A stretch of DNA of 64,000 nucleotides, taken from Gammaproteobacteria bacterium HGW-Gammaproteobacteria-1 (GTDB lineage Bacteria > Pseudomonadota > Gammaproteobacteria > Thiohalomonadales > Thiohalomonadaceae). The notes beneath the pieces are model-generated. The model searched no databases and was not told where the DNA came from. It saw nothing but the letters and a program-made list of their open reading frames with translations. Of this stretch, positions 37,932-48,915 are shown piece after piece. A program made the translations under genes and the position numbers. Numbering within the stretch: position 1 is the stretch's first letter; each line of letters begins with the position of its first letter. The stretch is taken from assembly GCA_002840095.1 (NCBI GenBank), contig PGZL01000004.1, forward strand, positions 333,494-397,493. The letters run 5' to 3'.

Positions 37932-39733
37932 ACCGCCCGGGGCAGGGCTTCGCGGGCGCGTTCCTCCTGTTGCAGCGCCCATAGGTGCGCGTAGCGGCCG
38001 TTGTGTTCCAGCAGGGCGCGGTGGGTGCCGCGCTCGGCGATGCGGCCGGCTTCCAGCACCAGGATTTCGTCGGCGTCGACGATGGTGGACAGCCGGTGGG
38101 CGATGACCAGGGTGGTGTGGTCCTGTGCCACCCGTTCCAGCGCCTCGAGGATGGCCTGTTCCGACTGCGAGTCGAGAGAGGAGGTGGCCTCGTCGAACAC
38201 CAGGATGCGCGGTTTTTTCAGCATGGCGCGGGCGATGGCGACGCGTTGCTTTTCCCCGCCCGACAGTTTGAGGCCGCGTTCGCCCACCAGGGTGTCGTAG
38301 CCCTGCGGCAGGGACTGGATGAAGTCGTGGATCTGCGCCACGCGCGCCGCCGCGAAAATCTCCTCGCGGCCGGCGTCGGGACGGCCGTAGGCGATGTTGT
38401 AGTACAGGGTGTCGTTGAACAGCACGGTGTCCTGCGGCACGATGCCGATGGCTTCGCGCAGGCTGTGCTGGGTGACGTCACGCACGTCCTGACCGTTGAT
38501 CAGGACGCGTCCGCCGCTGACGTCGTAGAAGCGGAACAGCAGCCGCGCCAGGGTGGACTTGCCGCTGCCGCTGGCGCCGACCACCGCCACCTTGCGCCCC
38601 GCCGGAATGGCGAAGTCGACGTCGAACAGGATCGGCCGGTCGGCGTTGTAGGCGAAGCTGACCCGCTCGAAGCGGATGGCGCCGTCGCCCACTGCCAGGG
38701 GATGCGCGTCGGGACGGTCGGTGATCTCGGGCGGGCGGTGCAACAGGTCGAACATCTGCGCCATGTCCGACAGCGCGTGCTTGAGCTGGCTGTACACCAC
38801 GCCGAGGAAGTTGAGCGGGATGAACATCTGCAGCATGAAGGCGTTGACCAGCACCAGGTCGCCGAGGGACATACTGCCGTCGATGACGCCGCGCGCCGCC
38901 AGCGCCATGATCAGAGTGACGCCCACGGCGATGATGGCGCCCTGGCCGATGTTGAGGCTGGAGAGCGAGGTCTGGGTCTTGACCGCGGCGTCTTCCCAGC
39001 CGGTGAGCGAGGCATCGTAGCGATGGTATTCGTAGGCCTCGTTGTTGAAGTATTTCACCGTCTCGAAGTTGAGCAGGCTGTCCACCGCCTGGGAGTTGGC
39101 CTGGGAATCGAGCGCGTTCATCTGGTGGCGGTACTGCATGCGCCAGTCGGTGATGGCGAAGGTGAAGGCGACGTAGATCACCACGGTGACGAAGGTGATG
39201 ATGGCGAACCAGGGGTCGTACTTCACCAGCAGGACCGAGGCGATGAGCGTCACCTCCACCAGGGTCGGCAGGATGTTGAACAGCATGTAGTTGAGCAGCG
39301 AGGAGGCGGAGCGGGTGCCGCGTTCCAGGTCGCGGGTGATGGCGCCGGTCTTGCGCTCCAGGTGGAAGCGCAGGGACAGGGCGTGCAGGTGTTCGAGAAA
39401 CTTGAGCGACAGGCGGCGCATGATGCCGTGGCGCACACGGGCGAACACCACGTCGCGCAGCTCGTTGAAGGCGGAGCTGCCCAGGCGCAGCACGCCGTAG
39501 GCCAGCAGCAGCACCATGGGCAGGGCCAGTTCGCGCAGGCCGGGGGCATCGAGGAAATCGACGATCTCCTTCAGCGCCAGGGGCACGCCGACGTTGGCCA
39601 GCTTGGCCAGGATCAGGAAGGCCAGCGCCAGCGCGGCACGGCCGCGATAGGCCCACAGATAGGGCAGCAGGAAGCGGATGGTCTGCCAGTCGCGGCGGGT
39701 CTGGGCGGGGGCTTCGGTATGGCGGATATGCAT
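37928..39733 (-). CDS. ABC exporter, ATM1/HMT-like (membrane and ATPase domains fused)
   Basis: A 601-residue half-transporter. Six membrane helices (about 25-310) are followed by an ATPase domain with Walker A GASGSGKST near 386, the signature LSGGEKQR near 490 and Walker B ILVFDEATSS near 510. The membrane part, with the SLKFLEHLHALSLRFHLERKTGA region near 113, resembles the mitochondrial ATM1 / bacterial heavy-metal group, which exports glutathione-linked metal or sulfur compounds. The start at 39733 gives that N-terminus. Confidence 0.9.
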   Translation of the reverse strand: MHIRHTEAPAQTRRDWQTIRFLLPYLWAYRGRAALALAFLILAKLANVGVPLALKEIVDFLDAPGLRELALPMVLLLAYGVLRLGSSAFNELRDVVFARVRHGIMRRLSLKFLEHLHALSLRFHLERKTGAITRDLERGTRSASSLLNYMLFNILPTLVEVTLIASVLLVKYDPWFAIITFVTVVIYVAFTFAITDWRMQYRHQMNALDSQANSQAVDSLLNFETVKYFNNEAYEYHRYDASLTGWEDAAVKTQTSLSSLNIGQGAIIAVGVTLIMALAARGVIDGSMSLGDLVLVNAFMLQMFIPLNFLGVVYSQLKHALSDMAQMFDLLHRPPEITDRPDAHPLAVGDGAIRFERVSFAYNADRPILFDVDFAIPAGRKVAVVGASGSGKSTLARLLFRFYDVSGGRVLINGQDVRDVTQHSLREAIGIVPQDTVLFNDTLYYNIAYGRPDAGREEIFAAARVAQIHDFIQSLPQGYDTLVGERGLKLSGGEKQRVAIARAMLKKPRILVFDEATSSLDSQSEQAILEALERVAQDHTTLVIAHRLSTIVDADEILVLEAGRIAERGTHRALLEHNGRYAHLWALQQEERAREALPRAV

Positions 39734-39874
39734 CGGCGTCGGTCGCAGGTTTTTGACATTATACGGGCTTATCGGGGCGGCGCGTGCGGCGGGCTGCGTG
39801 CCCCATCCCGTCACTTGCGCCGGCCGTCTTCAGGTATACTGCCGCAAATCAGTCGTTTAGCCGGAGAAGCCGCC

Positions 39875-40150
39875 ATGGGCATGCCCACCGAGCAGGAAAT
39901 GAAGGACGCGCTGGCCGAGGCCGGCCGCATGCGTGAGCAGGGCGACGACCCGCACCACGTGGCCAAGGCCCTGCTCAACCTGAATTACCGGGTCAAGGGG
40001 CTGGAGAAGGTGCTGGAGGCCGCCGAGCTGTTCTACCGCTCCGGCCAGTCGGTCACCGAGCACCAGAAACTGAAGAAGGCTATCGCCGAGGCGCGCGCCG
40101 CCATGGAGCGTTCCGGCGCCGTCGAACGCGAGCACTTCGGCCTGGAATGA
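39875..40150 (+). CDS. Conserved small helical protein, function unknown
   Basis: A 91-residue soluble, charged, helical protein (PTEQEMKDALAEAGRMREQG, HHVAKALLNLNYRVKGLEKV). No known domain was recognised. Similar small proteins sit next to ABC exporters or FmdB genes in Gammaproteobacteria by my recollection; this needs a search. GGAGAAG precedes the ATG by seven bases. Confidence 0.7.
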   Translation: MGMPTEQEMKDALAEAGRMREQGDDPHHVAKALLNLNYRVKGLEKVLEAAELFYRSGQSVTEHQKLKKAIAEARAAMERSGAVEREHFGLE

Positions 40151-40224
40151 CCCCGGCTTGAAATAATCCCCTTTGTCCCTATTTATCAGGCGGAATATCG
40201 CCTGTGTTTTTACGAGGTAATCCC

Positions 40225-40497
40225 ATGCCCATTTACGAATATGCCTGCAAGGCCTGCGGCCACCAGCTGGAAGCCATGCAGAAGATGAGCGACGCCCCGC
40301 TCAGCGATTGCCCCGCCTGCGGCAAGCCGGAGCTGGCCAAGCAGATCTCCGCCGCCGGTTTCCGCCTCAAGGGCGGCGGCTGGTACGAGACCGACTTCAA
40401 GTCCGGCAGCAAGAAGAACGTGGCCGAGTCCAGTTCGGCGTCCGCCCCGTCCCATGGCTGTGGCGCCGGCGCCTGCGGCTGCGCGTCCTCCAAGTAA
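40225..40497 (+). CDS. FmdB family zinc-ribbon protein
   Basis: A 90-residue protein with the FmdB zinc ribbon at the N-terminus: MPIYEYACKACGH (C8, C11) and CPACGKPEL (C29, C32). The tail is Gly/Ser-rich and ends with four cysteines in HGCGAGACGCASSK, an unusual extra metal-binding-like cluster. The FmdB-DUF502-aspS order is widely conserved in Gammaproteobacteria; a regulatory role is presumed. ACGAGGTAA lies upstream of the ATG. Confidence 0.9.
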   Translation: MPIYEYACKACGHQLEAMQKMSDAPLSDCPACGKPELAKQISAAGFRLKGGGWYETDFKSGSKKNVAESSSASAPSHGCGAGACGCASSK

Positions 40498-40509
40498 GGC
40501 GGCCGCTGC

Positions 40510-41136
40510 ATGCACCATTTGCGGCGTTACCTGATTGCCGGCCTCCTTATATGGCTGCCCCTGGGGGTGACCGTGCTGGTGGTCAGGCTGCTGGTCGGCA
40601 CCATGGACCAGACGCTGCTGCTGTTGCCGGAACGCTTTCGCCCGGACAACCTGCTGGGCTTTCATATCCCCGGCCTGGGGCTGGTGCTCACCGTGCTGGT
40701 GGTATTGGCCACCGGCATGTTGGTGGCCAATCTGTTCGGCCGCCGCCTGGTGGCGCTGTGGGAACGGCTGCTGGCGCGCATTCCCCTGGTGCGCTCCATC
40801 TATATGGCGGTGAAGCAGTTGGCGGAGACCATGTTCTCCAGCGGCGGCCAGTCCTTCCGCAAGGTGCTGCTCATCGAATACCCGCGGCAGGGGCTGTGGA
40901 CCCTGGCCTTCCAGACCGGCACCGGCGTGGGCGAGGCCCAGCGCAAGACCGGCCGCGAGGTGGTCAACGTCTACGTGCCCACCACCCCCAACCCCACCTC
41001 CGGCTTCTTCCTGATGGTGCCCGTGGAGGATGTGGTGGAGCTGGACATGAGCGTGGACGACGGCCTGAAGATGATTATTTCCATGGGCGTCGTGGTTCCC
41101 AATGGGGCGAAATCAGAGCCAAGATTAAAAGGGTAG
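40510..41136 (+). CDS. DUF502 domain membrane protein
   Basis: A 208-residue protein with two N-terminal membrane helices (about 8-30 and 55-80) and a soluble C-terminal domain. YLIAGLLIWLPLGVTVLVV, IPLVRSIYMAVKQL and the PTTPNPTSGFF motif near 157 are DUF502 signatures. Function is unknown. It sits between FmdB and aspS as in many relatives. Its TAG stop is part of a GGTAGGGTGCGC repeat. Confidence 0.9.
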   Translation: MHHLRRYLIAGLLIWLPLGVTVLVVRLLVGTMDQTLLLLPERFRPDNLLGFHIPGLGLVLTVLVVLATGMLVANLFGRRLVALWERLLARIPLVRSIYMAVKQLAETMFSSGGQSFRKVLLIEYPRQGLWTLAFQTGTGVGEAQRKTGREVVNVYVPTTPNPTSGFFLMVPVEDVVELDMSVDDGLKMIISMGVVVPNGAKSEPRLKG

Positions 41137-41198
41137 GGTGCGCATTGCGCACCGTCCGGGTGGCCCCGGCGCCGCATGGTGCGCGGTGCGCACCCTAC
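41133..41198. repeat. GGTGCGCANTGCGCACC palindromic repeat pair
   Basis: GTAGGGTGCGCATTGCGCACC at 41133 and GGTGCGCGGTGCGCACCCTAC at 41178-41198 face each other around a GC-rich spacer. The same unit occurs near 23.5 and 60.6 kb. Confidence 0.85.
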
Positions 41199-41304
41199 AT
41201 ACTTGCATCTTTCTTCTTGCATCTGGCGCCCGGCCGGTTGCGCCGGCCGGACGCTAGCCGTAACATTCCCGCCTTTATTTTTGATGTAACAGGACTTTTT
41301 CCCC

Positions 41305-43101
<1,797 letters not shown>

Positions 43102-43107
43102 AGAATT

Positions 43108-43197
43108 AAACGCAAAGACGCAAAGAACGCAAAGGACGCCAAGTTGAGTGATCCTGATGGACTTTGCGCTCTTCGCGTTCTTTGCGTCTTTGCGTTG
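43108..43197. repeat. ACGCAAAG-type hairpin repeat
   Basis: The left arm AAACGCAAAGACGCAAAGA starts at 43108 and mirrors TTCTTTGCGTCTTTGCGTT ending at 43197. Units of 7 to 10 bases, with A where the CGCAGAGA class has G. It fills the aspS-nadA gap. Confidence 0.85.
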
Positions 43198-43218
43198 AAA
43201 GTTTTTTGAGAGGACGGC

Positions 43219-44319
43219 ATGGCTGAAGTGTTGCCCATCGAGAAGTACGCGGGATTGAACGACGCCGAGTGCGAGGCGCGCATCGTGGCGGCCAAGGCGG
43301 CGCTGGGCGAGCGCCTGGTGATCCTGGGCCATCACTACCAGCGCGAGGAGGTGTTCCGCCACGCCGATTTTTCCGGCGACTCCCTCAAGCTGTCGCGCGA
43401 GGCGGCGCAGTCCAAGGCCGAGTACATCGTGTTCTGCGGCGTGCACTTCATGGCCGAGGTGGCGGACATCCTGTCGCGCCCGGAGCAGATCGCCATCCTG
43501 CCGGACCTGGGTGCCGGCTGCTCCATGGCCGACATGGCGAGCCTCGCCAGCGTCGAGCGCGCCTGGCGCGAACTGGCCACGGTGCTCGATCCGGACGAGC
43601 AGATCACCCCCGTCACCTATATCAATTCCGCCGCCGACCTGAAGGCCTTCTGCGGCCGCCACGGCGGCATCGTCTGCACCTCCTCCAATGCGCGCAAGGT
43701 GCTGGAGTGGTCCTTCGCCCAGCGCGGCAAGGTGCTGTTCTTCCCTGATCAGCACCTGGGCCGCAACACCGGCTATACCATGGGCATCCCACTGGAGGAC
43801 ATGGTGGTGTGGGACTTCGATCAGCCCATGGGCGGACTCACCCCGGAGCAGATCCGCAACGCGAAGATGATCCTGTGGAAGGGCTTCTGTTCGGTGCACC
43901 AGATGTTCCGTCCCGAGCACATCGACCGCTTCAAGGAGAAATATCCGGAGGCGAAGATCATCTCCCACCCGGAGGCGCCGTTCGAGGTGTGCCGGAAGTC
44001 CGACTACGTCGGCTCCACCGAATTCATCATCAAGACCGTGCGCGAGTCTGCCCCCGGCACGCGCTGGCTGGTGGCCACCGAGCTGAACCTGGTCAACCGC
44101 CTGCACGAGCTGTTCAAGCATGAGGACAAGCACGTGCACTTCATGTCACCCACCGTCTGCATGTGTTCCACCATGTTCCGCATCGATCCGCAGCACCTGG
44201 CCTGGACCCTGGAAAACCTGGTGGCCGGCCACGTCGTCAACCAGATCACGGTGGCGCCGGAAGAAGCCCGGCTGGCCCGCCTGGCGCTGGAGCGGATGCT
44301 GGAAGTCAGTTCCAAGTGA
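43219..44319 (+). CDS. nadA: Quinolinate synthase A
   Basis: A 366-residue [4Fe-4S] enzyme that condenses iminoaspartate with dihydroxyacetone phosphate to quinolinate for NAD synthesis. The three cluster cysteines lie in FCGVHFMAE near 74, in the central region (VCTSSNARKV near 154), and in CMCSTMF near 314; HHYQREEVFRHADFSGDS near 37 is the substrate region. GAGAGGAC precedes the ATG. The C-terminal end MLEVSSK is the family end. Confidence 0.96.
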   Translation: MAEVLPIEKYAGLNDAECEARIVAAKAALGERLVILGHHYQREEVFRHADFSGDSLKLSREAAQSKAEYIVFCGVHFMAEVADILSRPEQIAILPDLGAGCSMADMASLASVERAWRELATVLDPDEQITPVTYINSAADLKAFCGRHGGIVCTSSNARKVLEWSFAQRGKVLFFPDQHLGRNTGYTMGIPLEDMVVWDFDQPMGGLTPEQIRNAKMILWKGFCSVHQMFRPEHIDRFKEKYPEAKIISHPEAPFEVCRKSDYVGSTEFIIKTVRESAPGTRWLVATELNLVNRLHELFKHEDKHVHFMSPTVCMCSTMFRIDPQHLAWTLENLVAGHVVNQITVAPEEARLARLALERMLEVSSK

Positions 44320-44522
44320 CGCGCTGCATGTCCCGGGAGGATGGCTCTTGAGGAGCGTTCAACGAGGGGGCTAGTCGAACTTTCCCGGGACTTGCCGCCT
44401 GTATCCGCCCTTCCGTGCCTCCCGTCACATTCCCGCACTCTTTCCAGGACTTGGCTTGTCCCCGGCCGACCGGATAGGGTTTAATGCCGTGAGGCAGTCT
44501 GTACCAGAATAATAACTAGGCT

Positions 44523-47069
44523 GTGGCGGTGGAGAGAGTGAAGAAACCCATCTGGAAAGCACGCTGGTTGCCCGGGTTGGTCGTGACCCTGCTGTGCCTG
44601 CTGGCCGCAGGCAGCGAGCCGCTGTCGCGCCTGGATTGGGCTGCCTATGACCTGTCGGTGGGCTTCGCCAGCGGCCGGCCGGTCGACGACAACGTGGTTG
44701 TCATCGGCGTGGACGAAGCCTCGCTGCAGCAACTGGGCCCCTGGCCCTGGCCGCGCGACCGTTTTGCCCAGTTGGTTGCCCAACTGCATTCCGCCCGGGC
44801 GGCGGTGATTGCCCTCGCCATCCCCTTCGACAGCGCCGAAAACCTGCATGGCCTCGATTACCTGCGCCACCTGCAGCAGGACTATGGCGACGAGGCACGG
44901 GTGCGCGAGGTGCTGGGGCGCGCCGAGGCCGGCCTCGACAGCGACGGCGCCCTGGGCCGCGCCGCCCGCAAAGCCGGCAACGTGGTGTTCGGCATGCCGT
45001 ACCGGTTTTCCGCCTCGTCCCGCAACGACCAGCTGCCGCCGCTGGATGAGTCGGTGAGCGCCTTTGCCCTGCGCGACGTCGCCGCCAACCGCCCGGCCTG
45101 GTTCGACTTCGTGCCCAGCGTCCTCACTGCGCGCACCACGGCGGCCGATCGCCTGTACCCGCCGGTCGCCGCCATCGCCGCGGGGGCCGCGGGCATCGGT
45201 CATCTCAACGGCTACCCCATGGCCGGCGGCAGCCTGCGCGCAGCGCCGCTGGTGCTGCAGTACGGCGACCGCTTTTTCCCCTCCTTCTCCCTGCTGGTGG
45301 CGGCGCACAGCCTGAAGCTGGATCGCACCCATCTGACCGCGGCGCCGGGACGCGGCGTGCAGCTGGACGGCAATACCTTCCACACCGATCCGGCCATGCA
45401 GGCCTATCCGCGCTATTACCGCGGGCGCGACGGCAAGTCGCCGTTCACCACCTATTCCTTCGCCGATGTCTATGGCAAGCAGGTAAGCGCTGCGGAGTTT
45501 CGCGGCAAGATCGTGCTCATCGGCCTGACCGTACCGTCACTGGTGGAAATGGTGGACACGCCCATCGGCGAGACGATGGCGCCGGTGGTGGCCAGCGCCC
45601 ACGTGGTCAGCAGCCTGCTCAACAATGATTTGTTCAGCGTGCCGGAATGGGCGGTGTGGGCGCAGATCGCCGTGTTGCTGGTGGTGGGGTTGTACCTGAT
45701 GTTCGTGCTGCCGCGCTTCCGTTTCGGCACCGGCCTGGCCCTGAGCATGGTGCTGCTGTTCCTGCTGGCCAATGCCCACTTCATGCTCATGGCCTCGCAA
45801 TCCCTGTGGCTGCCGCTGATGGTACCGACGGTGGCGCTGATTGCCGGGGTCATCGTGCTTGCCCTGCGCCGCGTCCTGGACGAGCGCTCCATGCAGCTGC
45901 GCGGCGAGCTCGACCAGGCCCATCGCAACCTGGGGCAGATGCTGCAAAGCCAGGGGCAGTTCGATCCGGCCTTCGAGAAGTTCCGCCGCTGCGTCGTGGA
46001 CGACGGCCTGCTGGAGATGCTGTACAACCTGGGCCTGGATTTCGAACGCAAGCGGCAGTTCAACCGCGCGGTCGGCGTGTTCAACTACATCCTGGAACAC
46101 TCGCCGTCGTTCCGCGACAGTCGCGATCGCATCCGTCTCAACCAGGAGATGGAAAAGATGACGGCGCTGGGCAAGGGCTTTGCCGCCAATACCGGTGGCG
46201 GCACCCTGGCGATGAGCTACGACAAGCTGCAAAAGCCCATGCTGGGCCGCTACCAGGTGGAGCGCGAAATCGGCCGCGGCGCCATGGGCATGGTGTATCT
46301 GGGGCGCGACCCGCGCATCGGCCGCACCGTGGCGATCAAGACCATGGCCCTGTCGCAGGAATTCGATGAAGAGCAGCTGGCCGATGTGAAGGCGCGCTTC
46401 TATCGCGAGGCGGAAACCGCCGGCCGCCTCAACCACCCCAACATCGTCACCGTATACGACGTGGGCGAGGAGCAGGATCTGTCCTATATCGCCATGGACT
46501 TCCTCCAGGGCAAGCCGCTGTCGGCCTGGTGCCGGCCGGAAAATCTGCTGCCGGCGGAAAAGATATTCGACATCATCATCAAGGTGGCCGAGGCGCTGGA
46601 TTACGCCCACAAGCAGCAGGTGGTGCATCGCGACATCAAGCCGGCCAACATCATGTACGACGAAAAGTCCGGTGTGGTGAAGGTGACCGACTTCGGCGTC
46701 GCCTGCCTGGTCGATTCCAGCAAGACCAAGACCGGCACCGTGCTCGGCAGCCCGTCCTACATGTCGCCGGAACAACTGGCCGGCAAGAAGGTGGACGGTC
46801 GTTCCGATCTGTTTTCCCTGGGCGTCACCTTCTTCCAGCTGCTCACCGGTGAACTGCCTTTCGTCGCCGATTCCCTGGCCAGCCTGATGTACAAGATCGC
46901 CAATGAAAAGCACGTCGACGTGCGCATCCTGCGCCCGGATCTGCCGACCTGCGTCAGCACCATCGTCAACCGGGCACTGTACAAGGACATCGAGAAGCGG
47001 GTGCAAAGCGGACATCACCTGGCCAATGCGCTGCGCCGCTGCAAGCAGCAGATTACGAAGGACCACTAA
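44523..47069 (+). CDS. CHASE2 sensor Ser/Thr protein kinase
   Basis: An 848-residue transmembrane kinase. One N-terminal helix (about 15-32), an extracytoplasmic CHASE2 domain (about 40-360, DNVVVIGVDEASLQQLG near 57), three membrane helices (about 365-440), a coiled coil and a TPR-like repeat (about 480-530), then a Hanks-type kinase (about 575-835). The glycine loop is IGRGAMGMVYLG, and the catalytic sequences HRDIKPANIMYD and DFGVACL are complete. It probably phosphorylates Ser/Thr on partners including the FHA proteins downstream. The start is a GTG. It overlaps the phosphatase gene by one base (TAATG). Confidence 0.94.
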   Translation: MAVERVKKPIWKARWLPGLVVTLLCLLAAGSEPLSRLDWAAYDLSVGFASGRPVDDNVVVIGVDEASLQQLGPWPWPRDRFAQLVAQLHSARAAVIALAIPFDSAENLHGLDYLRHLQQDYGDEARVREVLGRAEAGLDSDGALGRAARKAGNVVFGMPYRFSASSRNDQLPPLDESVSAFALRDVAANRPAWFDFVPSVLTARTTAADRLYPPVAAIAAGAAGIGHLNGYPMAGGSLRAAPLVLQYGDRFFPSFSLLVAAHSLKLDRTHLTAAPGRGVQLDGNTFHTDPAMQAYPRYYRGRDGKSPFTTYSFADVYGKQVSAAEFRGKIVLIGLTVPSLVEMVDTPIGETMAPVVASAHVVSSLLNNDLFSVPEWAVWAQIAVLLVVGLYLMFVLPRFRFGTGLALSMVLLFLLANAHFMLMASQSLWLPLMVPTVALIAGVIVLALRRVLDERSMQLRGELDQAHRNLGQMLQSQGQFDPAFEKFRRCVVDDGLLEMLYNLGLDFERKRQFNRAVGVFNYILEHSPSFRDSRDRIRLNQEMEKMTALGKGFAANTGGGTLAMSYDKLQKPMLGRYQVEREIGRGAMGMVYLGRDPRIGRTVAIKTMALSQEFDEEQLADVKARFYREAETAGRLNHPNIVTVYDVGEEQDLSYIAMDFLQGKPLSAWCRPENLLPAEKIFDIIIKVAEALDYAHKQQVVHRDIKPANIMYDEKSGVVKVTDFGVACLVDSSKTKTGTVLGSPSYMSPEQLAGKKVDGRSDLFSLGVTFFQLLTGELPFVADSLASLMYKIANEKHVDVRILRPDLPTCVSTIVNRALYKDIEKRVQSGHHLANALRRCKQQITKDH

Positions 47070-47821
47070 TGTTGGAAACCGTACCCACCCTGCAGATGAG
47101 CGGACGCACCGACGTGGGCTGTGCGCGCGATCACAATGAGGATCAGATTGCCTGGGATGCCAGTGCCGGACTGGCGTTGCTGGCCGACGGCATGGGCGGC
47201 CACAACGCGGGCGAGGTGGCCAGTGCGCTGGCCATTTCGATCTTGCACCCCCTGCTGCGTGACCTGCCCTCCGACGTACTGGAGCAGGAAGTCGGCATGC
47301 AGAATGCCGTGGCCGAGGCCAATTCTGAAATCCTGCACAAGGCGGCCAGTGAAGCGGTGTTCAACGGCATGGGGACCACCCTGGCGCTGGCGCTGTTCCG
47401 CGGCGCCGGGATCATGGTGGGGCATGTGGGCGACTCGCGCGTCTACCGCCTGCGGGGCGGGCGGCTGGAGCTGCTCACCTCGGATCATTCCCTGTTGCAG
47501 GAGCTGGTTGCCGGCGGCTTCATGAGTGCCGAGGAAGCGGCAGAGGCGGTGAACAAGAATGTGATTACCCGTGCCCTCGGCATCGAGCCGACGGTGGAGG
47601 TGGAGGTGCATCACCACGAGGTGCGGGTGGGTGATATCTATCTGCTCTGCTCCGACGGCCTCAACGACATGGTGACTGATAACACCATCGCAAAAATACT
47701 GATCGACAATATGGATAATCTGGAGACTGCCGCCGATGCGTTGGTGGCCGAAGCGAACCGCTGCGGCGGAAACGACAATATCTCCGCAATCCTGGCGCGT
47801 GTACTGGCGCTGAGGGAGTGA
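47069..47821 (+). CDS. PP2C family protein serine/threonine phosphatase
   Basis: A 250-residue soluble phosphatase. Metal-binding motifs are GCARDHNEDQ near 14, LADGMGGHNAGE near 34, GHVGDSRVYRL near 119 and the C-terminal NDNISAILAR. It should remove phosphates placed by the upstream kinase. The ATG overlaps the kinase stop, so expression is coupled. The FHA gene follows seven bases after the stop. Confidence 0.94.
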   Translation: MLETVPTLQMSGRTDVGCARDHNEDQIAWDASAGLALLADGMGGHNAGEVASALAISILHPLLRDLPSDVLEQEVGMQNAVAEANSEILHKAASEAVFNGMGTTLALALFRGAGIMVGHVGDSRVYRLRGGRLELLTSDHSLLQELVAGGFMSAEEAAEAVNKNVITRALGIEPTVEVEVHHHEVRVGDIYLLCSDGLNDMVTDNTIAKILIDNMDNLETAADALVAEANRCGGNDNISAILARVLALRE

Positions 47822-47828
47822 TACGACC

Positions 47829-48464
47829 ATGGCGAAACTGATCATCACCCTCGATGGCGTGACCATCGGGGAGCAGGAGCTGGACCAGCCCCGCATCACC
47901 CTGGGACGGGCGTCGTCCAACGACATCCATCTTGATGACGGCACGGTGAGCGGCAAGCACGCGCAGTTCCACGTGCTGGGCAAGGAAGTATTTGTCGAGG
48001 ACATGGAGAGCACCAACGGCACCATGGTCAACGGCCAGCGCGTGCACCGGCGCCAGCTGCGCCAGGGCGACGTGCTGCGCATCGGCCAGCACGAGCTGCG
48101 TTTCGTCGACGACGCGGGCCAGAACCTTGATGCCACGGTCATCATCTCGTCGGCGCAGCGTGAAGCGCTGAAGACTCCGAAGGAGTTGATTGGCAAGCTA
48201 AAGATCCTCAACGGCCCCAAGGCGGGCGAACTGCTGGAACTGAACAAACCCTACAACACGGTGGGCAGGCCCGGCGTGCAGGTGGCGGTGGTGGCCAAGC
48301 GCAGCCAGGGCTTCTTCCTGGTGCCGGTGGCGGTAGGCAACAGCCAGGGGGCGCCGTCCCTCAACGACCAGCCGGTCGGCGCCGCCAGTCTGGCGCTGAA
48401 GAACGGCGACGTGCTGGAGGTGGCCGGTGTGCGCCTCGAGTTCCAGCAGCAGAGCGCGTCCTGA
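47829..48464 (+). CDS. Double FHA-region protein
   Basis: A 211-residue protein. The first FHA domain (about 1-95) has ITLGRASSNDIHLDDGTVSGKHA near 21 and STNGTMVNGQRV near 62, with the Gly, Arg, Ser and Asn that read phosphothreonine. The second half (about 120-205) resembles a diverged FHA (NTVGRPGVQVAVV, NDQPVG). It would be a phospho-reader for the kinase. Confidence 0.9.
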   Translation: MAKLIITLDGVTIGEQELDQPRITLGRASSNDIHLDDGTVSGKHAQFHVLGKEVFVEDMESTNGTMVNGQRVHRRQLRQGDVLRIGQHELRFVDDAGQNLDATVIISSAQREALKTPKELIGKLKILNGPKAGELLELNKPYNTVGRPGVQVAVVAKRSQGFFLVPVAVGNSQGAPSLNDQPVGAASLALKNGDVLEVAGVRLEFQQQSAS

Positions 48465-48468
48465 AGCC

Positions 48469-48828
48469 ATGGCGCGCCTGCTACTGCTGCACGACGGGGT
48501 CGGTATCCGCAGCTACCCGCTGGAGCGGGACACGGTTACCATCGGGCGCCATGCCGCCAGCGATATCCGCCTTGACGACCCCGCGGTGAGCACTCACCAC
48601 GCCGCGCTGCGCCTGGAGTCCAATCCCTATCTGGAGGGTTACCGCAACGTGGTGCTGGAGGACCTCGGCAGCACCAACGGCACGCTGGTCAACGGCGCCG
48701 CCGTCACCCGCCAGGTGCTGCACCAGGGCGACCGGATACGCATCGGCCGCTACGAGTTTTCCTTCGAGGCCGAAGAAGGTCATGGCCTGGAACGCACCAC
48801 GATTTACATTCCTGACGGCGAAACTTGA
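48469..48828 (+). CDS. FHA domain protein
   Basis: A 119-residue single FHA domain with VTIGRHAASDIRLDDPAVSTHHA near 23 and STNGTLVNGAAV near 68. The conserved Gly-Arg, Ser-x-x-His and Ser-Thr-Asn-Gly positions are present, and there is a slightly acidic tail. It follows the first FHA gene by four bases, and the ATG is used because it gives the domain start. It completes a kinase-phosphatase-FHA-FHA cluster. Confidence 0.92.
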   Translation: MARLLLLHDGVGIRSYPLERDTVTIGRHAASDIRLDDPAVSTHHAALRLESNPYLEGYRNVVLEDLGSTNGTLVNGAAVTRQVLHQGDRIRIGRYEFSFEAEEGHGLERTTIYIPDGET

Positions 48829-48915
48829 TATATCTCGGCCCGGGAGCCTGTCGGCAGCCGCCGCGCTAATGGTAAAATACCGCGATTTAACGGTATCCAT
48901 CTCGACGAGGTAGCC

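Noticed and set aside
44523..48828. Kinase-phosphatase-FHA cluster as part of a type VI secretion locus
   Set aside because: None of the tss or vgrG/hcp genes is present on either side.
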